Assembly: GCA_038141705.1 (NCBI GenBank)
Contig: JAYQIQ010000004.1
Span: forward strand, 310,001-374,000
Origin: Eutrophomonas brisbanensis
Lineage (GTDB): Bacteria > Pseudomonadota > Gammaproteobacteria > Burkholderiales > Eutrophovitaceae
Direction: 5' to 3'
Length of the DNA stretch: 64,000 bases
The notes beneath the pieces are model-generated. The model did no database searches. It was not told the DNA's origin and saw only the letters and a list, made by a program, of their open reading frames with translations. A program made the translations under genes and the position numbers. Positions 46,401 to 55,190 of the stretch are shown here, piece by piece. Every line of letters starts with the position of its first letter. Position 1 is the first letter of the stretch.

Positions 46401-46518
46401 AGGCGGAAGCTCACTACTCTGGGGCCCTGTCGCCTCCTCAATTATGTGGGGGTTGGGAGTATCAACCATTATGACGCTTTTCGTTGTCCCTCTTCTGTAT
46501 AAAGTATTTGTTAAATGA
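43449..46518 (+). CDS. RND family inner-membrane efflux transporter (three frameshifts)
   Basis: About 1,023 residues after correction, a proton-driven pump of the AcrB/HAE1 superfamily. Motifs: YLNMPREQDPEINFNW and TVYRGASTEDVEKLVTQPIE at the N-terminus, the transmembrane-4 acidic pair in VLGMLVDDTVVVVEAIYY, and the second repeat's ALTGISVNSAIVLIDAAN. Breaks: one extra T at 44980-44983 (removal gives SFIRRKYTKFLLFVIRR), an indel at about 45355-45361 before VDDVINSMRDE, and a missing A at 45716-45718 (addition gives ENKIDVRIKSDLLDIEG). The substrate cannot be told; the sequence is closer to drug/HAE-type than to the heavy-metal type. No outer-membrane channel gene is nearby. Confidence 0.9.
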
Positions 46519-46654
46519 CGGTATGCGGCAGATTGCCTAAACATGAAGTTATGTGAGGTAACTTCCTAATAACATGAGAAGGTATACAACTTATATCTTT
46601 GATCAGCGTATCAATAATCGATCAGAGCCCGGAACCAAAATAATAAATAAACGA

Positions 46655-47512
46655 TTACGAATTTCTTGAACCCTCTCGTAGATTCAACCAACTTCCCAAA
46701 AAAACAATTGCGGCACCAACGTAGACCCAGAGATCAGGCATCTCTTCGTAGGCAAAAAAACCCACGAGCGCGATAAACGGTAAGCGCAAGAAATCTATCG
46801 GCATTAAGACTGCAACACGTTCCAACTTAAACGCCCGCGTCATACAATAATGAGCTGACAGGGCGAATAGACCGATGCTGATAACCCAAAAAGACATCAT
46901 TGCCGACGGAAAATGCCAATCCTCAGTAAAAGCAAAAGCAGACATCGGTAGCTGTAAAGCTGACATGTAAAAAAGTATTGCTATCGAAGAATCAACATCC
47001 GAGAGTTTCTTAGTAAAGGTGTGCGCTACCCCATAGGAAAGAGCCGCGCCCAAAACAACTAAAGCCACTGGACTGATTGCCTGAACTCCAGGTCGAAGCA
47101 TGACCAACACGCCAATAAATCCAATAAAGATTGCAATTCTGCGGACAGCGCTGATCTTTTCACCGAGATACAACGACGCAAATATCGCAGTCCAAATTGG
47201 CATCGTAAAATCAAGGGCAAACACTTCCGCCAAAGGTATAAGCGCGATCACAAATATCCATGCAAATTGGCCAACGAAGTGAGCCAAATTGCGGACAACA
47301 TGAAGGCCGAGATAATTCGTACGGACTCGATACCAACCCACTTTCATGACAATGGCGACCATGACCAAGAAACTAACAACTCCACGAAAAAACAAAATCT
47401 GAAAAGTTGAAAACTCTGCAGATAATTCTCGGGCAGCAATCGCCATCATAGCAAGCGACAAGACAGCAACCACCATCCAAAGTGATGCTCGAAACAATTG
47501 AGTTCCAGCCAT
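46655..47512 (-). CDS. DMT superfamily permease (two EamA domains)
   Basis: About 285 residues with ten hydrophobic segments arranged as two EamA repeats, the drug/metabolite transporter fold. The first repeat has ELSAEFSTFQILFFRGVVSFLV and FALDFTMPIWTAIFASLYLGEKIS; the second has VLGAALSYGVAHTFTKKLS and LMPIDFLRLPFIALVGFFAYEEMP. These are typical of RhaT/EamA exporters of amino acids or related metabolites. ATG 47512 is chosen; a TTG at 47533 is also in frame. The gene lies 48 bases after a class II aldolase on the same strand. The substrate is unknown. Confidence 0.87.
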   Translation of the reverse strand: MAGTQLFRASLWMVVAVLSLAMMAIAARELSAEFSTFQILFFRGVVSFLVMVAIVMKVGWYRVRTNYLGLHVVRNLAHFVGQFAWIFVIALIPLAEVFALDFTMPIWTAIFASLYLGEKISAVRRIAIFIGFIGVLVMLRPGVQAISPVALVVLGAALSYGVAHTFTKKLSDVDSSIAILFYMSALQLPMSAFAFTEDWHFPSAMMSFWVISIGLFALSAHYCMTRAFKLERVAVLMPIDFLRLPFIALVGFFAYEEMPDLWVYVGAAIVFLGSWLNLREGSRNS

Positions 47513-47560
47513 GCCTCTACAAAAATCTTTCAAACGGGAGGACTAGTGTTATCAGCCGGT

Positions 47561-48349
47561 CTACACCCGGTAATTGACTCCTTGGTTATCAAGCATACGG
47601 GTGAGCGCATTCCACGTATCCATAGCCATTTTGTAACCTCCAGCATTTTCGAATTGCTTATAGACTTTAAGAGCAATCTCTTCAGGAATTCGTAAGAGGT
47701 TATCTACCCCCGCCGCAACGGCATCAATCTGAATTTGACATGCCGCATCAAGGTAGTACATTACTTCAACAGCCTCGGCGACCGTCTTTCCAACCGTTAG
47801 GAGCCCATGGTTACGAAGAATCATCGCTCGCGACTCCTTCCCAAGATCACTAGCCAAACGCACACGCTCATCGAGGTCAAGCGCGATACCTTCATAGTCA
47901 TGATACGTGACCATTCCGTACGTTCGGGCGGCATGTTGGCTAATTGGCAGCAGACCATCCTTGTACGCAGACACAGCTACACCGGCTCTGGTATGCGTAT
48001 GCAGCACCGCCCCAACTTCAGGTCTCGCCTCGTGAATACAACCATGAATCACGAACCCCGCTGGATTTACACCTAGTCCTGTGACGTCTTCAATAATATT
48101 TGCATCACTATCAATTTTCACCAAATTTGATGCGGTAATTTCGTTAAATAAAAGCCCGTAGGGATTGATCAAAAAATGTTCTGACCCAGGAACTCGAGCG
48201 GTGAAATGCGTAAAGATGAGATCGGTCCACTTGAGATGATGGGCAACACGATACGCTGCAGCAAGATCACATCGCACGCGCCATTCTTCTTTACTAACCT
48301 TTGTTTCAAGCGACACCGTTGAAATCGCATTGCTATTTTCTCGATACAT
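47561..48349 (-). CDS. Class II aldolase/adducin family protein
   Basis: 262 residues, zinc-dependent aldolase fold related to fuculose-phosphate aldolase. Motifs: HHLKWTDLIFTHFTARVPGSEHFLINPYG, given here as THFTARVPG and LINPYGLLF; the zinc pair in VLHTHTRAGVA; DYEGIALDLDERVRLA; and RNHGLLTVGKTVAEA with the last His ligand. ATG 48349 follows GGGGGG closely and is preferred to the TTG at 48379. A distant relative lies at 58302-59033 in the same window. Many members act on decarboxylation or isomerisation of non-sugar substrates, so the reaction is unknown. Confidence 0.87.
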   Translation of the reverse strand: MYRENSNAISTVSLETKVSKEEWRVRCDLAAAYRVAHHLKWTDLIFTHFTARVPGSEHFLINPYGLLFNEITASNLVKIDSDANIIEDVTGLGVNPAGFVIHGCIHEARPEVGAVLHTHTRAGVAVSAYKDGLLPISQHAARTYGMVTYHDYEGIALDLDERVRLASDLGKESRAMILRNHGLLTVGKTVAEAVEVMYYLDAACQIQIDAVAAGVDNLLRIPEEIALKVYKQFENAGGYKMAMDTWNALTRMLDNQGVNYRV

Positions 48350-48400
48350 GCTACCCCCCGTAATTGCTAATTTTTTCAATGATACAGACTACACAAGCGC

Positions 48401-48925
48401 TCAAACAATCCCAAGCATTCCCAAAATAGCGCCAACACAAATTAAAATTAAGAGATGCACGCGGGTCCGCCAAACGAGAACCATTACCACGGCTCCTAGA
48501 ATCCAAGCTTTCACGGAATGGAATCCGTCAACGATAATCCATCCTGTTGAGAAAAGTAAACCCACAACGATTGGGGCAAATCCTGCTTTGATTGCAACTA
48601 CCCACTTTCTGTGTTGATTAAATTGGCCCCATTTAGCGACGTAGTAGGCCAATGTAGTCGAGGGTAGGATTATCGCCAGCGTGAGCGCCAAAGCCCCAAA
48701 TAACCCACCAACCTGATACCCCAAGACTGCGACAAACATCACATTTGGCCCAGGTGAAATTTTTCCAAGCGCAATTGCAGTGACGAACTCGTTGTTACTC
48801 AGTAAGCCCATGTCATCAACAATGACTCGATGCATATCGGATGCCACTGTCATCGCCCCGCCAATCGCTAGAAACGAAAACGCGAAGAACTGCAAAATAA
48901 GAAATAACCAATCAGTAGTACTCAT
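48401..48925 (-). CDS. Chromate transporter family, second half-size subunit
   Basis: 174-residue single CHR-domain membrane protein with about six hydrophobic segments and the motif ALGKISPGPNVMFVAVLGYQVGG. Short CHR proteins occur as adjacent pairs that are thought to work together, each equal to half of a long ChrA. Its ATG directly follows the TAA of the upstream half-gene with no spacer, so they are translationally coupled. The physiological anion may be sulfate, chromate or something else. Confidence 0.85.
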   Translation of the reverse strand: MSTTDWLFLILQFFAFSFLAIGGAMTVASDMHRVIVDDMGLLSNNEFVTAIALGKISPGPNVMFVAVLGYQVGGLFGALALTLAIILPSTTLAYYVAKWGQFNQHRKWVVAIKAGFAPIVVGLLFSTGWIIVDGFHSVKAWILGAVVMVLVWRTRVHLLILICVGAILGMLGIV

Positions 48926-49519
48926 TTATTTCACTTCTGTATCTCGACGCAAAAGCATTCGATAGGTCGCGATAACCACAGATCCCCCAATTAATAAAAT
49001 GACGATATAAATCGGAATTCGGAAAATACCAACTAACGCAAAAACCAAAACCGCCAAAATTAAAAGAAGTTGGTAACGCATCACACCTGATTTAAGCCCA
49101 GAGACTAAACGCAACGCTGTCCCGAGGGTCATGCCCCCGGCCACGACTGACATTCCTCGGATAGCCCCCACCACTAGCTCATTGTCTGAAAAATATCCAT
49201 AACTTTGATACACGACTAGAACGATAACAATGGGCAGAACCATCATGCCAGCAAGTGCAGAAAACGCTCCTGATCGACCAAAAAAACGATCGCCTATCGC
49301 AAGAGAAAGATTACAAACGTTGGGGCCTGGCAATAACTGAGCGACAGAGAAAAGTTCTAGAAATTCTTCCTGACTAATCCAGCGCTTTTGCTCGACCAGA
49401 ACACGTTGAGTAATCGATATAACACCCCCGAAACCTTGGAGCGCAAGCAACGTGAATACGATAAAGATCTCGAAGCACGATTTTGGTTTATTTTGCGACA
49501 AAACTATCGAAGAAGGCAT
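48926..49519 (-). CDS. Chromate transporter family, first half-size subunit
   Basis: About 197 residues, single CHR domain: FTLLALQGFGGVISITQRVLVE, then the substrate motif SVAQLLPGPNVCNLSLAIG and FFGRSGAFSALAGMMVLP. It is the N-terminal partner of the next gene and differs from it in sequence, as is usual for such pairs. ATG 49519 (MPSSIVLSQNK) is preferred to the in-frame TTG 49528. The 150-base gap to gshA is a divergent promoter region. Confidence 0.85.
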   Translation of the reverse strand: MPSSIVLSQNKPKSCFEIFIVFTLLALQGFGGVISITQRVLVEQKRWISQEEFLELFSVAQLLPGPNVCNLSLAIGDRFFGRSGAFSALAGMMVLPIVIVLVVYQSYGYFSDNELVVGAIRGMSVVAGGMTLGTALRLVSGLKSGVMRYQLLLILAVLVFALVGIFRIPIYIVILLIGGSVVIATYRMLLRRDTEVK

Positions 49520-49669
49520 GAAGTACAAGCTTATAAGTACGATTACTTTACAGAGTACAATGCCGACTATGATATACGAGAGGCCGGCTGGTGAGCTGGA
49601 GAAAGTTTTGAATGATTCGCCTAACTAGATAATTGATTGAGTATCAATTGACCAGCACTTAAAAGAGCG

Positions 49670-51229
49670 ATGGATCATATAGAACCTAAATTTCTCAGCC
49701 AAATTCGGCGAGGTATTGAAAAAGAGAGTCTGCGCGTTTCCCCTGACGGGAACCTCAGCACTCTCACGCACCCAATCGCGCTCGGGTCGCCGCTCACACA
49801 CTCAAATATAACAACTGACTTTTCTGAAGCTCAACTGGAGCTCATTACTGACACACATCAGAACTTAGAAGCTTGTCTTCAACAACTAAAAGATGTCCAT
49901 CAATTTGTCTACCAGAACCTAGGGCCTGAGTTGCTTTGGTGCTCGAGCATGCCGTGCTCACTACCACGAGACGATCTCATTCCAATCGCAACTTACGGAT
50001 CATCAAACATTGCGAAAGCAAAAACGACCTACAGGAGAGGGTTAGCCGTACGCTATGGCAGAACAATGCAAACAATCTCTGGTATTCACTATAACTTCTC
50101 CCTTCCTAGTGAATATTGGACGGATACAGATGAAGATCTAAATACTGAAAAAATTCGTCGTAACGAGGCGTACTTCGGGCTAATAAGAAATTTTAGAAGA
50201 TACGCGTGGCTACTTTTGTATTTATTCGGGGCCTCTCCAGCGGTATGTCAATGCTTCGTCGAAGGACGTGTTCATCAACTGAAGGCCCTGAGTAAAAATA
50301 CGAGATACTTACCTTATGCGACCTCTCTCAGAATGGGTCCACTCGGTTATCAAAGTGACGTGCAATCATCGATTTCGGTGAGTTACAATAACCTAGGTGA
50401 CTACTCCTCGTCGCTGTTCGACGCGCTCACCAAACCATTCCCCCCTTACTCTGCTATCGGTCTCAAAAATAGAGATGGGGAATATCAACAACTCTCAACG
50501 TCACTACTTCAAATTGAAAACGAATTTTATGGAACGATTCGTCCAAAACAACCAGTGCAATTGGGGGAACGTCCCCTTCACGCCCTAAACAGTAGAGGCG
50601 TTGAGTACGTCGAAGTTCGATGTATTGACATCGACCCTTACTCGCCGATTGGCATTAACGAGGAGACGAGCGCATTTATCGATACATTCTTACTGTATTG
50701 CATGCTCTCGCTAAGCCCTAAAGATACTCCAGAGGAAAATAAAACCAATGGTAGAAATCAATATTTAATAGCGGAACGCGGCAGGGAACCGGGAATCAAG
50801 CTGATTCGTGGGAACGAGTACATAGCAATGAAAGACTGGGGGAAAGAAATTATCGATCGGTGTGTTCCACTTGCTGAACAACTCGACTACGCCAATAAAA
50901 CGACACGCCACACAAGCGCTATCGAATCGGCTCGGGAAAAATTAAATATTCCAAATGCGACCCCATCGGGAAAAATCTTGCACGAACTTCAAGAGAAATT
51001 TAATGGATCGTACTTTGATTTCGTGATGGATTTATCTTCGAAATACGCATCAGACGCGCACAACAAAGAAAGATGTATTGAGCCTCACACGGACTTGCAA
51101 CTTGACGCTCAAATGTCGCTTGAGAGACAAAGACAGATAGAAAGTACTGATCAGATTTCTTTTGATGAGTTTCGAGAGACTTACATATCGCAAGAAGCCT
51201 CTCGAATTTATCTCACACAAAAAAACTAA
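49670..51229 (+). CDS. gshA: Glutamate-cysteine ligase GshA
   Basis: First and rate-setting step of glutathione synthesis: ATP-dependent joining of glutamate gamma-carboxyl to cysteine. The 519-residue product has the length of E. coli GshA (518). Matching blocks: RRGIEKESLRVSPDGNLS, SPLTHSNITTDFSEAQLELIT, LWCSSMPCSLP, YRRGLAVRYGRTMQTISGIHYNFSLP, FGASPAVCQCF, TSLRMGPLGYQ, and GVEYVEVRCIDIDPYSPIGI. It is divergent from the chromate-type pair and overlaps the convergent SDR gene by four bases. No gshB is in the window. Confidence 0.97.
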   Translation: MDHIEPKFLSQIRRGIEKESLRVSPDGNLSTLTHPIALGSPLTHSNITTDFSEAQLELITDTHQNLEACLQQLKDVHQFVYQNLGPELLWCSSMPCSLPRDDLIPIATYGSSNIAKAKTTYRRGLAVRYGRTMQTISGIHYNFSLPSEYWTDTDEDLNTEKIRRNEAYFGLIRNFRRYAWLLLYLFGASPAVCQCFVEGRVHQLKALSKNTRYLPYATSLRMGPLGYQSDVQSSISVSYNNLGDYSSSLFDALTKPFPPYSAIGLKNRDGEYQQLSTSLLQIENEFYGTIRPKQPVQLGERPLHALNSRGVEYVEVRCIDIDPYSPIGINEETSAFIDTFLLYCMLSLSPKDTPEENKTNGRNQYLIAERGREPGIKLIRGNEYIAMKDWGKEIIDRCVPLAEQLDYANKTTRHTSAIESAREKLNIPNATPSGKILHELQEKFNGSYFDFVMDLSSKYASDAHNKERCIEPHTDLQLDAQMSLERQRQIESTDQISFDEFRETYISQEASRIYLTQKN

Positions 51230-52005
51230 AAAGCGCTGTTGTAGATCCCACCATCGATAAGTAAACTCTGCCCGGTGATGTAACCTGCATGCGCACTACA
51301 GAGAAACGCACATGCTCTCCCGAACTCCATAGGATCACCGAAACGCTTGGCAGGGATTTGCTCGGATCTTTGCTTCGCTACCTCTTCAACCGTAATACCA
51401 TTATTCTGAGCCCACGCATTGAACCCCCCTCTCAATCGATCCGTATCAAAGAATCCAGGGAGAATATTGTTCACAGTAACATTGTGATGCGCCACCGTTC
51501 GAGCAACACCTGCTAAAAATGCTGTGAGGCCTGCCCTGGCGCCACTCGATAAATCGAGCCCAGGAACCGGCATTTTTACACTCATCGAAGTAATGTTTAC
51601 GATTCGCCCAAACTTTTTCTCAATCATACTGTCGATCACTTTCTGGATAAGCTCAATAGGTGTCACCATGTTCATGGTCACTCCATCAAGCATGGCCTGA
51701 CGATCCAGTTCACGAAAATCTTTGAAAGGAGGACCTCCATTATTGTTAACCAAGATATCGGGAGAGGAGCATGCCGCTAGCACTTTTGCCTGCCCTTCTC
51801 TCGTACTGATATCCGCAATCACGGGGGTAACCTCAACACCGGTTGCTTTCCTGATTTCTTCAGCTGTTTCAGACGTGATTTTTTCATCTCGACCATTTAA
51901 AGTCACCGAAACCCCAGCCTCCGCAAGTGCTCTGGCACAAGCCTTACCAAGCCCTCTACTCGACGCACAAATAATCGCGGTCTTTCCTTGTATCCCTAAA
52001 TCCAT
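51226..52005 (-). CDS. SDR family protein with altered catalytic site (SxxxR)
   Basis: 259 residues, Rossmann-fold SDR. ATG 52005 is chosen because GGGGGAGGGG lies just ahead. The cofactor motif reads CASSRGLGKA (13-22) instead of TGxxxGxG, and the INNAG motif reads VNNNGGPPF (86-94). Where the catalytic Tyr and Lys are expected, the sequence is LDLSSGARAGL: Tyr becomes Ser153 and Lys becomes Arg157, although Ser140 is present. The C-terminus ITGQSLLIDGGIY is typical. Such SDRs form a recognised atypical group and may bind but not reduce, or use another mechanism. Its 3' end overlaps gshA by four bases. Confidence 0.85.
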   Translation of the reverse strand: MDLGIQGKTAIICASSRGLGKACARALAEAGVSVTLNGRDEKITSETAEEIRKATGVEVTPVIADISTREGQAKVLAACSSPDILVNNNGGPPFKDFRELDRQAMLDGVTMNMVTPIELIQKVIDSMIEKKFGRIVNITSMSVKMPVPGLDLSSGARAGLTAFLAGVARTVAHHNVTVNNILPGFFDTDRLRGGFNAWAQNNGITVEEVAKQRSEQIPAKRFGDPMEFGRACAFLCSAHAGYITGQSLLIDGGIYNSAF

Positions 52006-52035
52006 TTTCCCCTCCCCCAAATATTTACAAATTCG

Positions 52036-52545
52036 TTATCGCGCGACACCGAAGAAAAAATTATTAATCCACCCCTGAGCATCGTTTTGAGCTGACTCTA
52101 CCTGATCACCGCTCATTCGCCGTGCGAGTAATTCTTTTTGAAAGTTTGCCTTTTCATCAAAATTGATCGTACTTGCCAAGAAAAACCATTTGTAGGCCTG
52201 TGTATCGTTTTGCGTGACACCCTCTCCATCTCGGTAAAGAATGCCTAGACTATACATCGCATAAGCATATCCAGCGTCAGCGGCTTTTCGGAACCAAAAT
52301 GCGGCTTGTGTTTTGTCAGGCTCACCAAGATCACCATCGCGTAGCAATACGGCCAACCCATTTTGAGCGCGAATGTGGCCTCGCTGAGCCGCGGTTCTCC
52401 AATATCGCGCCGCTTCATCAAAATTTTTTGCGGCAAATTCGTCATACCCTTTATCAAAATCCGCATCCCCGGGCTCTGCATTTGCGAATACAGGTAAAGA
52501 TAAAAACAGAAAAGCAACAATAAAATATCTGGCTGATCGCTTCAT
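52036..52545 (-). CDS. Exported Sel1/TPR-repeat protein
   Basis: 169 residues with a signal peptide (KRSARYFIVAFLFLSLPVFANA) and about two or three Sel1-like repeats: AARYWRTAAQRGHIRAQNGLAVLLRDG and AAFWFRKAADAGYAYAMYSLGILYRDGEG, with the AxYxxG spacing of the family. It is probably a periplasmic scaffold protein. It follows queE by seven bases and precedes the SDR gene by 30 bases on the same strand. No specific role is visible. A related protein is at 59105. Confidence 0.83.
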   Translation of the reverse strand: MKRSARYFIVAFLFLSLPVFANAEPGDADFDKGYDEFAAKNFDEAARYWRTAAQRGHIRAQNGLAVLLRDGDLGEPDKTQAAFWFRKAADAGYAYAMYSLGILYRDGEGVTQNDTQAYKWFFLASTINFDEKANFQKELLARRMSGDQVESAQNDAQGWINNFFFGVAR

Positions 52546-52552
52546 AATATTT

Positions 52553-53185
52553 TCAAGGAATTCCTAAAATTTTGTGAGTTTGTAAACTTAATCTCCAATG
52601 AGGGTTGTCTTGGCAATACTGAGTCGCGCTCCGAATATTCTCTTTAACATTACTTCCGTCCATCGGTTGGATAAAAAAATGATCGAAATCCCATCCCTCA
52701 AACTGTTCTGGATTGATTCCCTCTTGAGGAAAAACCAACTTGATCTCATTTCCCTTACGCACGATGCAAGTTGTTCCTGCCTTGGGACTTACACACACCC
52801 AATCAATACCATTCGGCACCTCCAGGGTACCGTTAGTCTCTACTGCCACCCTAAACCCTCTGTCGTGCAACGCACCGACTAAATCCTCGTCGAGCTGTAA
52901 GAGAGGCTCACCGCCAGTACACACGACTAACTTACGACCGCCGTTAACCGGCCAAGTTTCATCAATTTTAGTCGCCAACAACTCGCTTGATTCAAATTTT
53001 CCACCGTTTATTCCATCGGTTCCAATAAAGTCCGTGTCACAAAACTGGCACTCGGCGCTAGCACGATCCTGCTCCCGTCCGCTCCACAGATTACATCCAG
53101 AGAAACGACAAAACACCGCAGCCATCCCCGTTTGAGCACCCTCACCTTGCAGCGTATAAAAAATCTCTTTCACCGTAAACGTCAT
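52553..53185 (-). CDS. queE: 7-carboxy-7-deazaguanine synthase QueE
   Basis: Radical SAM enzyme that turns 6-carboxytetrahydropterin into 7-carboxy-7-deazaguanine, the ring-contraction step of queuosine synthesis. 210 residues from ATG 53185. The cluster ligands are Cys31, Cys46 and Cys49, spaced CX14CX2C, the QueE variant known from Burkholderia rather than CX3CX2C. Other motifs: EIFYTLQGEGAQTGMAAVF, VVCTGGEPLLQLD (SAM site), VAVETNGTLEVP and DWVCVSPKAG. The start overlaps the stop of queD by four bases (ATGA), a tight pairing of consecutive pathway steps. Confidence 0.95.
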   Translation of the reverse strand: MTFTVKEIFYTLQGEGAQTGMAAVFCRFSGCNLWSGREQDRASAECQFCDTDFIGTDGINGGKFESSELLATKIDETWPVNGGRKLVVCTGGEPLLQLDEDLVGALHDRGFRVAVETNGTLEVPNGIDWVCVSPKAGTTCIVRKGNEIKLVFPQEGINPEQFEGWDFDHFFIQPMDGSNVKENIRSATQYCQDNPHWRLSLQTHKILGIP

Positions 53186-54324
53186 ACAGGTAAGGCAGGC
53201 CCCCTCTGACCCCAATCGAGCGTCACTCCACAACCGCGAGTTTCATAGAGGTCGATTCTGTCAAGCTCTGGAAGAGATTCACTCAATGCTTGCTTAATCC
53301 AATTGGCAATGCTGTAGGCATCACTATTCTCAAGCCCATGTATTTCATACAGCGGTCGATGATCAATCTGGTTAAATATGGGAGAAAATTTCTCCTTAAC
53401 ATCACCATAGTCCATAGTCCAACCCAGTAAACGATCAATGTCGGACGTGAGATGTAACCGGGATAGGAAAGTATGTCCAAACACCCTACGATCTCCATCC
53501 TCTTCCAATTGCACGGCACTATCGATAGAGAAATCTTTCCAAATGCGAAATAGCTCACCATCATAGTGTGCGCCACTCGATGCCGTTTCATACACGGTGA
53601 CCCAACTCAGCTCTGGAACTTCGCTCTTAACCTGCCTCCAAATCCATTCGGCTATTAATTCACTCGTGGGGTTCTCTAAACCCTCGATATCATTTAAGCA
53701 TCGACGATGGAGTTGATCATGCAAACCCTTCCAGCATTCGCTCAGCCGCTCATACTCGATGCCGTAATTCCTGTCCTCGATTGCATTTCGAGTATGCAGC
53801 AGCACTTGAAAGCCATGACCATGCATTCGACCACACTTATGTCCTACCGGAACGTTGGGCAAAAAATGCGCTGACTCGAACTGAAATTTCTTCCAGACAT
53901 GAGCCTCTCCATTTAGGTCGATATCTACCCCCTCACACGGAGTACTCTGCACCCCAAGACGATCGACCCCCTCGACATCCAATTCACTCAGAACCCAACG
54001 AGCAATATTTTCATCTGTGGGAATATTGATGGTTTCGTTAAGGAATGAGTAATTCAAGCGATCAGTAACGGTTCCCAATAAATTAACTATCTGGCTCAAC
54101 GACTGAAAATGATCATTGAATCCGATTGAGCTATCACATCGTAATTTTGCGACATAACTATGACCATGGAGCCCGCGAGCAGGGTGGCCTTCTGGAAATA
54201 TATCAACCGAACATGCGGCCTCGAAAGATGACGCAGCCAACCAGAAAACACGTGGATTATTAATACCTACGGGCAACTCCGATTTAGTCGTGAAGCCTCT
54301 ACTTTTGCGATCTTCTAACGTCAA
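53182..54324 (-). CDS. queD: Three-domain 6-carboxytetrahydropterin synthase QueD with divided active site
   Basis: 380 residues, three tandem QueD/PTPS domains where the family norm is one of about 120. Domain 1 (about 27-138) keeps HGH (53, 55) but has Cys38 for the first zinc His, Ala49 for the catalytic Cys, Asn91-Tyr92 for Asp-His and Ser127 for the pterin Glu. Domain 2 (about 143-255) keeps His153, Cys164, His168, His170 and Glu246 but has His206-Arg207 for Asp-His. Domain 3 (about 262-372) has lost the zinc site (Val271, Phe282) and Cys (Asp278) but keeps Asp321-His322 and Glu361. The frame is intact. It starts at TTG 54324 with AGG ahead and overlaps queE by four bases. Composite-site function is inference. 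Confidence 0.9.
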   Translation of the reverse strand: MTLEDRKSRGFTTKSELPVGINNPRVFWLAASSFEAACSVDIFPEGHPARGLHGHSYVAKLRCDSSIGFNDHFQSLSQIVNLLGTVTDRLNYSFLNETINIPTDENIARWVLSELDVEGVDRLGVQSTPCEGVDIDLNGEAHVWKKFQFESAHFLPNVPVGHKCGRMHGHGFQVLLHTRNAIEDRNYGIEYERLSECWKGLHDQLHRRCLNDIEGLENPTSELIAEWIWRQVKSEVPELSWVTVYETASSGAHYDGELFRIWKDFSIDSAVQLEEDGDRRVFGHTFLSRLHLTSDIDRLLGWTMDYGDVKEKFSPIFNQIDHRPLYEIHGLENSDAYSIANWIKQALSESLPELDRIDLYETRGCGVTLDWGQRGPALPV

Positions 54325-54396
54325 TTTATGACCTGAATTTAAGTTAATCCATTAGTGTACGATAAACAAGTAAACAAATAATTTGGGGGATAGAGC

Positions 54397-55190
54397 ATGG
54401 ACATGATGCTTCAAGGGAAATCAGCTTTAATAACAGGCTCTACCTACGGTATCGGCTTTGCGATCGCGGAGGCACTTGCGGCAGAGGGGTCAACGTCACA
54501 ATTACCGGACGAGATGAAAAAAAAACTAGCGAATCTTTAAAAGATCTCGAAAACAGATTTCCTGATACCAAACCCCAAGCTGTATGCGCTGACTGCACGA
54601 CCCCTGAAGGTTATAACAAGGTGTTCAGCACAATCCAGCAAACCGATATTCTCATAAACAATATGGGAATTTATGAGAGAAAGCCCTTTCTCGAGATTGC
54701 CGATGAAGAATGGGAACGCATGTTCGACGTGAATGTTATGAGTGGCGTTCGTTTCTCGAGGCAATATATCCCAGCAATGGTTAGCAAGGGCTGGGGAAGA
54801 ATCATATTTGTATCGAGCGAGTCTGGACTAATGATCCCACCCGAAATGATTCATTATGGGTTTAGTAAAAGCGCGCAACTGAGTATTTCACGCGGCCTTG
54901 CGATGTCGCTTAAAGGAACGGGTATCACCGTGAACGCCCTACTCCCGGGTCCAACACGCACGGACACAACGAATAGGCAAAGGAAAGAGCGTGCCGAGCA
55001 ATGGGGAATTAGTTTAGAGCAGCTTGAGTCCGAGTTTTTTGAAAAATTTAGACCCACTTCGCTCCTGAATCGATTCGCAGAAGCAAAAGAGGTTGCGCCG
55101 CTTGCTGTGTACCTCTGCAGCCCTCTGTCTCAACTGACAAACGGAGCGACGTTACGCGTTGAGGGAGGGATCGTTAATCAAATTATGTGA
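54397..55190 (+). CDS. Short-chain dehydrogenase/reductase (frameshift)
   Basis: 264 residues after correction. The N-terminal piece, from ATG 54397, carries GKSALITGSTYGIGFAIAEAL. One G is missing in the run 54486-54489; adding it gives AEGVNVTITGRDEKKTSESL and joins the longer piece with LINNMGIYERKPF, the catalytic Ser in FVSSESGL, and Tyr-Lys in IHYGFSKSAQLSISRG. The end NGATLRVEGGIVNQIM is typical. It is divergent from queD. Its last 39 bases overlap the convergent GGCT-type gene, an unusually long overlap. The substrate is unknown. Confidence 0.85.

Noticed and set aside
46545..46565. Hairpin GAAGTTA/TAACTTC after the RND gene as a terminator
   Set aside because: The stem is short and AT-rich and there is no T run on either side.
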